Shown here in pieces: positions 6,800-10,298 of a DNA stretch of 10,298 nt. A program made the position numbers and the translations under genes. Under the pieces are notes generated by a model, which saw nothing but the letters and a program-made list of their open reading frames with translations, ran no database searches and was not told the DNA's origin. Every line of letters starts with the position of its first letter. The first letter of the stretch is position 1. This DNA is from Bacteroidota bacterium (GTDB taxonomy: Bacteria; Bacteroidota; Bacteroidia; Bacteroidales; Lentimicrobiaceae), in assembly GCA_023428585.1 (NCBI GenBank), contig JAEYXG010000066.1, positions 1 through 10,298 of the forward strand, given 5' to 3'.

Positions 6800-8323
6800 A
6801 TGAAAAGATATATTTTCCTCTTATTTGGCACCGTAGCATTCATCTTCATCCTCACAGGGTGTGAGAAATTCCTTGATGAACCTGCTGAAAACAGGGCTTT
6901 TACTGAATTGACTGATTATACAAAGAGTAGCGATATGATTAAGCCTCTTATCGGTACATATTCTGAACTCAATAATACGGAGTGGGAGGACAATCCACTG
7001 ATATCTGTGCGCGGCGATGATGTAAATGCCGGTGGACTTGGTGACCAGCAGGATTTTGCTGAAACCGACAGGTTTAATTACAAGAAAGACTACTGGATGT
7101 ATAATTCCCTATTCCAGAATTATTATACCAATATGTTGTCAGCCAATTCTGCTATGGAGCAAATAGCACTTTACCAGGCAAATATGCCCAATAAGGCCCT
7201 AGGCGACCAATATATTGCTGAAGTGAAAGTCCTGAAATCATGGTGGCTCTTTCAGCTTAGCCGTGTATGGGGTGACCTTCCGGTTCCTCCATCCTCCGAT
7301 GCCTCACAGCTCTATGTTACTCCTCTCTCAACCAAAGATGAGATAATGCAAATGATCTCCAAATGGATGGATGAAGCCATTCCACTTTTGCCTGACATGA
7401 GGCCTAACCAACGTACTGATATCCCCTGCGGGGTAACAAAGTATACGGCACTGGCAATGAAAGCACTGGCTAACCTCGAACTGAAAGATTATCCTGCAGT
7501 TGCTGCTGCAACCGGCCAGATTATCAATTCCAACAAATTCTCACTGGAACCCGACTTCTATGAATTATTTAAAATCAAGGGAAAACTAAATAATGAGATT
7601 ATCTGGGAAATGCAGTATTCTGACCTTGGTCAGGCTACCGGCGATAACTTCTCCTATCTCTTTGCTTTCTTCGGGCCGCAGGGCTGGACTCCAGCTGTTG
7701 CAGGTGCCACCGATGGTTGGGGATTCTATGAACCAAGCTTGAAATTCATAAAATTTATGCTCGATAGAAATGAAACAGTACGACTGGAAACCAGTGTGCT
7801 ATTCACCGATAGGGGAATAACCGAATTGAAATCCGATCCCAAATATGCAATCTTACCCTCATGGATTTCCAACACTACCCGATCAGGTGATGTCATTAAT
7901 GATTATGCTCGCGCCCTGTTTGCCAGCGGCAAACATTACCTCCCTTCAAACCAGCTTACTGCCGGCAGAACTGAATATGGTACAAATAAAAACTTTCCCA
8001 TGCTACGCTATGCCGAAATACTTCTGATGTATGCCGAAGCACTTACCCAAGGCGCCTCAGGTGATGCAGGAACTGCAGTTGAAGCGGTGAACCTTGTTAG
8101 GGAAAGAGCTCAATTGAGCACTCTCTCAAGTGTGACCACTGACCAGGTTATGGATGAGAAGTTTGCTGAACTCTCTATGGAATGGGGCGCCCGCTTCTAT
8201 GATATGGTGCGGTTGAACAAGCTAAATGAACTAAGTTACGAAGGACGTAATTTCACGGCTGATAAGATCTTTCTGCCCTACCCGCAGAACCAGATTGACC
8301 TGCTTCCCGTTTTAAGTAAATAG
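6800..8323 (+). CDS. SusD/RagB-family nutrient-binding outer-membrane lipoprotein
   Basis: A 507-residue lipoprotein. The signal peptide ends in a lipobox LTGC with the acylated C21, followed by the very common SusD opening CEKFLDEP. The N-terminal half is helical and contains the TPR-like region (VKVLKSWWLFQLSRVWGDLPVP; later YTALAMKALANLELKDYPAV). The C-terminal RagB/SusD domain has PMLRYAEILLMYAEAL, AVNLVRERAQL, FAELSMEWGARFYDMVRLNKL and the ending FLPYPQNQIDLLPVL, all canonical. It sits on the cell surface as the hinged lid of the SusC channel and captures ligand. The ATG at 6800 is 19 bases after the SusC stop, and the next gene starts 28 bases after this stop, so co-transcription is very likely. 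Aromatic residues that could stack on sugars are frequent, but the ligand cannot be identified. Confidence 0.96.
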   Translation: MKRYIFLLFGTVAFIFILTGCEKFLDEPAENRAFTELTDYTKSSDMIKPLIGTYSELNNTEWEDNPLISVRGDDVNAGGLGDQQDFAETDRFNYKKDYWMYNSLFQNYYTNMLSANSAMEQIALYQANMPNKALGDQYIAEVKVLKSWWLFQLSRVWGDLPVPPSSDASQLYVTPLSTKDEIMQMISKWMDEAIPLLPDMRPNQRTDIPCGVTKYTALAMKALANLELKDYPAVAAATGQIINSNKFSLEPDFYELFKIKGKLNNEIIWEMQYSDLGQATGDNFSYLFAFFGPQGWTPAVAGATDGWGFYEPSLKFIKFMLDRNETVRLETSVLFTDRGITELKSDPKYAILPSWISNTTRSGDVINDYARALFASGKHYLPSNQLTAGRTEYGTNKNFPMLRYAEILLMYAEALTQGASGDAGTAVEAVNLVRERAQLSTLSSVTTDQVMDEKFAELSMEWGARFYDMVRLNKLNELSYEGRNFTADKIFLPYPQNQIDLLPVLSK

Positions 8324-8351
8324 TTGCTTTAATTACCTAAAAAACAGAGAT

Positions 8352-9413
8352 ATGAAACGTATAAATAACCTGTTTATCCTCGCGTTGTTCACCTTATTGG
8401 TAATATCATGCGAGAAGGGACTCGATCCAATAACAGCCATTTCTCCCGGAAATGACATGGAAGACCCTACCGTCTCCATTACTTTTCCTGAAGTTGGCAA
8501 GGTTGTCAGGTCACAAGACTCCATTGCTAAAGTAACCTTTAAATTTACCGCGATTGACGACATAGAGATCAAATCAATAGTCATTCAACTTGACGGCGAG
8601 GAAATTGGCAATCTCACATCCTTCAAGGATTACAGGAGAGCCGTGGTTGACTTTGTGTATGAGAATCTAACTGACGGCAACCACACATTGCTGATAACGG
8701 TAACTGGCATGACCGGTAAAACTGTTTCGAAATCCTTGAATTTCCGCAAGGTCACAGTGCCGCCTTATACTCCACTGACCGGAGAGATACTTTATCTCCC
8801 GCTCGACGGCGATTACCTGGACCTGATTACGGGGAAGGAAGCGGGGAAAACAGGCTCTCCCACATTTGCTGATGGCAAATTGGGAACGGCTTACCTGGGT
8901 GCCGCCGATTCATACCTTACTTATCCGGCTGATGAATTTATGACCTCTACTGAATTCAGTATGGCATTCTGGATCAAGGTGAATAGCTTGCCTACGAGAG
9001 CAGGTGTTGTATCCATTAGCCCGCCTGCCGAAAGCAGAAACTCGGGATTCAGGTTCCTGCGTGAAGGCACTGAAGCCGAACAAAAATTAGGCATCAACTT
9101 TGGTATAGGTGAAACTGAAGTTTGGATGAATCCATTCTATACCTTCACCCCTGACAACAACTGGATTCATGTGGCAATATCCATTTCTACCACCAAAGCC
9201 AGCATATACGTAAACGGGGCAGTGATCATGGAAACAGAGCTTGATGCTCCATTAAGCTGGAAAGACTGCTCAACCATGTCTATTGCCTCAGGCATGCCCA
9301 ACTTTGTTTATTGGGAACATTTCTCCGATCTAAGCCTGTATGATGAAATGCACTTCTTCAACAAGGCTATCAGCCCGGAAATAGTACAAACCCTCTATAC
9401 TGCCGAAAAGTAA
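8352..9413 (+). CDS. Surface lipoprotein with Ig-like and LamG-like (concanavalin-fold) domains
   Basis: A 353-residue protein with a lipoprotein signal (MKRINNLFILALFTLLVISC, acylated C20). After a short linker, about residues 38-132 look like a bacterial Ig-like domain of the kind found in glycan-active proteins (DPTVSITFPEVGKVV, DDIEIKSIVIQLDGEEI, LTDGNHTLLITVTG). About residues 145-350 look like a LamG/concanavalin-A-like jelly roll: YLPLDGDYLDLITGK, FADGKLGTAYLG, FSMAFWIKVNS, NNWIHVAISIS, ASIYVNGAVI, and a final DEMHFFNKAISPEIVQTLY, the standard closing strand. No glycosidase catalytic pair is seen. As the third gene of the susCD unit it fills the place usually held by SusE/SusF-type or other surface glycan-binding proteins, so a binding role is inferred. 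Domain calls rest on motif recognition, and the ligand is unknown. A strong hairpin follows the stop by 24 bases. Confidence 0.85.
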   Translation: MKRINNLFILALFTLLVISCEKGLDPITAISPGNDMEDPTVSITFPEVGKVVRSQDSIAKVTFKFTAIDDIEIKSIVIQLDGEEIGNLTSFKDYRRAVVDFVYENLTDGNHTLLITVTGMTGKTVSKSLNFRKVTVPPYTPLTGEILYLPLDGDYLDLITGKEAGKTGSPTFADGKLGTAYLGAADSYLTYPADEFMTSTEFSMAFWIKVNSLPTRAGVVSISPPAESRNSGFRFLREGTEAEQKLGINFGIGETEVWMNPFYTFTPDNNWIHVAISISTTKASIYVNGAVIMETELDAPLSWKDCSTMSIASGMPNFVYWEHFSDLSLYDEMHFFNKAISPEIVQTLYTAEK

Positions 9414-9437
9414 GTCTTATGGGTTGTACCAACTTTT

Positions 9438-9469
9438 ACGGGAGGGTGAGGCTTACTTCACCCTCCCGT
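9438..9469 (+). terminator. Strong hairpin ending the susCD unit
   Basis: ACGGGAGGGTGA (9438-9449) and TCACCCTCCCGT (9458-9469) form a perfect 12-bp GC-rich stem with an 8-base loop, 24 bases after the lipoprotein stop. The T tract after it (TCCTTTATAG) is poor, so it may act as a terminator, as a 3' stabilising hairpin, or both. Confidence 0.7.
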
Positions 9470-9639
9470 TCCTTTATAGCAATATTGATGAAATAAAAAA
9501 TGTTTTTCCACAGATACTCATCGCTGGCAATCTGATGAATGGATTAATAATTCACACTATTGAATCAATTAACTGGTATAAGCCTCTATACCTCACAGAA
9601 AAAAGAGCTCTCAAAATTACTTTAGGATAAAAAAATCAT

Positions 9640-9647
9640 TATTTTTG
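9640..9647 (+). promoter_or_regulatory. tRNA operon promoter, -7 element
   Basis: TATTTTTG matches TAnnTTTG, followed by CACC, and lies 43 bases before tRNA-Pro. At the -33 position there is TTAC (9617-9620), 19 bases upstream and only a partial match to TTTG. A start site near 9653 is expected. The layout resembles stable-RNA promoters of the phylum. Confidence 0.6.
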
Positions 9648-9690
9648 CACCGCTCAAGGCAGTCGTCCATGCCTTCAAATAAGCAATAAT

Positions 9691-9764
9691 CGGGATGTAG
9701 CGCAGCCTGGTAGCGCGCTTCGTTCGGGACGAAGAGGCCGGAGGTTCGAATCCTCTCATCCCGA
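9691..9764 (+). tRNA. tRNA-Pro (anticodon CGG)
   Basis: A full cloverleaf is visible. The acceptor stem is CGGGATG (9691-9697) with CATCCCG (9757-9763) and discriminator A. The D stem is GCGC with GCGC. The anticodon stem is CTTCG with CGAAG around the loop TTCGGGA, with anticodon CGG at 9725-9727, reading CCG. The T arm has the TTCGAAT loop and one G-U pair. The 3' CCA is not encoded and must be added by nucleotidyltransferase. It is first in the tRNA unit. Confidence 0.96.
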
Positions 9765-9771
9765 CAGCACA

Positions 9772-9809
9772 CATTTGAAAGGGCAGGTTGCAACCTGCCC
9801 TTTCAAATG
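9772..9809 (+). repeat. Perfect 38-bp palindrome between two tRNA genes
   Basis: The 19-base arm CATTTGAAAGGGCAGGTTG is followed at once by its exact reverse complement, centred at 9790/9791. In RNA it would give a stem of about 17 pairs with a UGCA loop. It begins 7 bases after tRNA-Pro and ends 4 bases before tRNA-Thr. There is no T tract after it, but the right arm contains CCCTTTC. It could be a processing hairpin, a terminator or attenuator, or a protein-binding palindrome. Confidence 0.9.
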
Positions 9810-9813
9810 CCAA

Positions 9814-9886
9814 GCCACTTTAGCTCAGTTGGTAGAGCAGCGCATTCGTAATGCGCGGGTCGGGGGTTCGAGTCCCCTGAGTGGCT
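9814..9886 (+). tRNA. tRNA-Thr (anticodon CGT)
   Basis: A full cloverleaf is visible. The acceptor stem is GCCACTT (9814-9820) with GAGTGGC (9879-9885), including one terminal T-G pair, and discriminator T. The D stem is GCTC with GAGC. The anticodon stem is GCGCA with TGCGC around TTCGTAA, with anticodon CGT at 9847-9849, reading ACG. The T arm is GGGGG with CCCCT and the loop TTCGAGT. No CCA is encoded. No separate promoter is visible, so it probably depends on read-through from tRNA-Pro. Confidence 0.96.
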
Positions 9887-9929
9887 CATAATTTCTTATT
9901 ACTTAACAGCGCATATTTCACCGTCGTCC

Positions 9930-10298
9930 TTAATGCTTCTTTGCAGGAAATAGTATTGATGCAACAATGCTTATCAACATTATACCAAGTATGGTATAAA
10001 GTGAATGGGCAGTAGTGTAGCCTACTTCCTTGAGGAAATCGGCAAATATCATCTTGCTTCCAATAAAGGTCAATAGTACGGCCAATCCCACTTTCAGGTA
10101 TCTGAACACATCCATCACCTTAATCAATATGAAGAACAAGGCCCGTAATCCCAAAATGGCGAATACATTGGAAAAGAATATTATATAGGGATCACTGGTA
10201 ACAGCAAAAATTGCGGGTATGGAGTCAACGGCAAAAATAACATCCGAAAATTCAATCACCATCAAGGTCAAAAACAGGGGTGTAATCATGTATTTGCC
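9930..10298 (-). CDS. TerC/Alx-family integral membrane protein, 5' end outside window
   Basis: Only the C-terminal part is present, about 123 residues; the frame stays open to the window edge (GKYMITPLFL...), and the full family length is about 300, so the ATG at 10289 is internal. The stretch TPLFLTLMVIEFSDVIFAVDSIPAIFAVTSDPYIIFFSNVFAILGLRALFF carries the TerC family signature, with acidic residues inside helices (E and D in IEFSD, D in FAVDS). The downstream helices, with FLKEVGYTTAHSL in a loop, and a basic end (PAKKH) are also typical. It is a multi-helix inner-membrane protein. Relatives were named for tellurite resistance; Alx and Bacillus TerC proteins have been linked to manganese export. 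Metal efflux is a family-based inference. It converges on the tRNA unit, with 43 bases between tRNA-Thr and its stop codon. Confidence 0.92.
   Translation of the reverse strand, partial: GKYMITPLFLTLMVIEFSDVIFAVDSIPAIFAVTSDPYIIFFSNVFAILGLRALFFILIKVMDVFRYLKVGLAVLLTFIGSKMIFADFLKEVGYTTAHSLYTILGIMLISIVASILFPAKKH

Noticed and set aside
9424..9630. 68-codon open frame after the LamG lipoprotein
   Set aside because: It begins within the intergenic gap, runs through both arms of the 12-bp hairpin, has no recognisable domain and no good start context, and ends at the tRNA promoter.
9622..9813. 63-codon open frame on the minus strand over tRNA-Pro
   Set aside because: It is the antisense translation of the tRNA and the palindrome; the GFEPPASSS-type peptide is a familiar artefact opposite tRNA genes.
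9691..9886. tRNA genes as an integration site for a mobile element
   Set aside because: No integrase and no repeated tRNA 3' end is visible in the window; the susCD unit on one side and TerC on the other look like ordinary chromosomal genes.

Overview
The window looks like the chromosome of a member of the Bacteroidota, probably a Bacteroidales-type anaerobe. The evidence is a SusC/SusD outer-membrane pair, lipoproteins with Bacteroidota-type signal sequences, -7 elements of the TAnnTTTG type, mostly SD-poor AT-rich leaders, and tRNA genes without an encoded CCA. The exact genus cannot be told from the sequence.

Layout. Positions 1-923 (+) hold the 3' part of a gene ending in a THEP1-like P-loop NTPase domain. 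It converges on, and overlaps by 23 bases, a GT-C fold glycosyltransferase of the ArnT/PMT type (901-2418, -). The glycosyltransferase is divergent from a small two-helix membrane protein of the DUF2892/YgaP-like family (2626-2847, +). A CYTH-domain (triphosphate tunnel) protein follows at 3006-3485 (+). From about 3598 to 9469 there is one apparent transcription unit: promoter, SusC-like TonB-dependent transporter, SusD-like lipoprotein, and a lipoprotein with an Ig-like and a LamG-like domain, closed by a strong hairpin. Next come a tRNA promoter, tRNA-Pro(CGG), a perfect 38-bp palindrome and tRNA-Thr(CGT). The window ends inside a TerC/Alx-family membrane protein on the minus strand (9930-10298, 5' end outside).

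How the genes work together. The three-gene susCD unit should form an outer-membrane uptake complex: SusC is the TonB-powered channel, SusD the lid and ligand-binding lipoprotein, and the LamG protein an accessory surface binder. No glycoside hydrolase, polysaccharide lyase, peptidase, sulfatase or dedicated regulator lies next to it, so the substrate cannot be named. The other genes look like unrelated housekeeping or envelope genes.

Intergenic stretches are all under 300 bases. 2419-2625 holds only weak promoter-like motifs. 2848-3005 holds nested inverted repeats. 3486-3708 holds a weak terminator candidate and the sus promoter and leader. 9470-9639 shows nothing convincing. I see no CRISPR array, transposase, phage gene, riboswitch or recognisable defence system, and nothing that clearly amounts to an undescribed system. 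The least ordinary items are the perfect palindrome between two tRNAs, the N-terminal extension of the THEP1-like protein, and the enzyme-less susCD unit.
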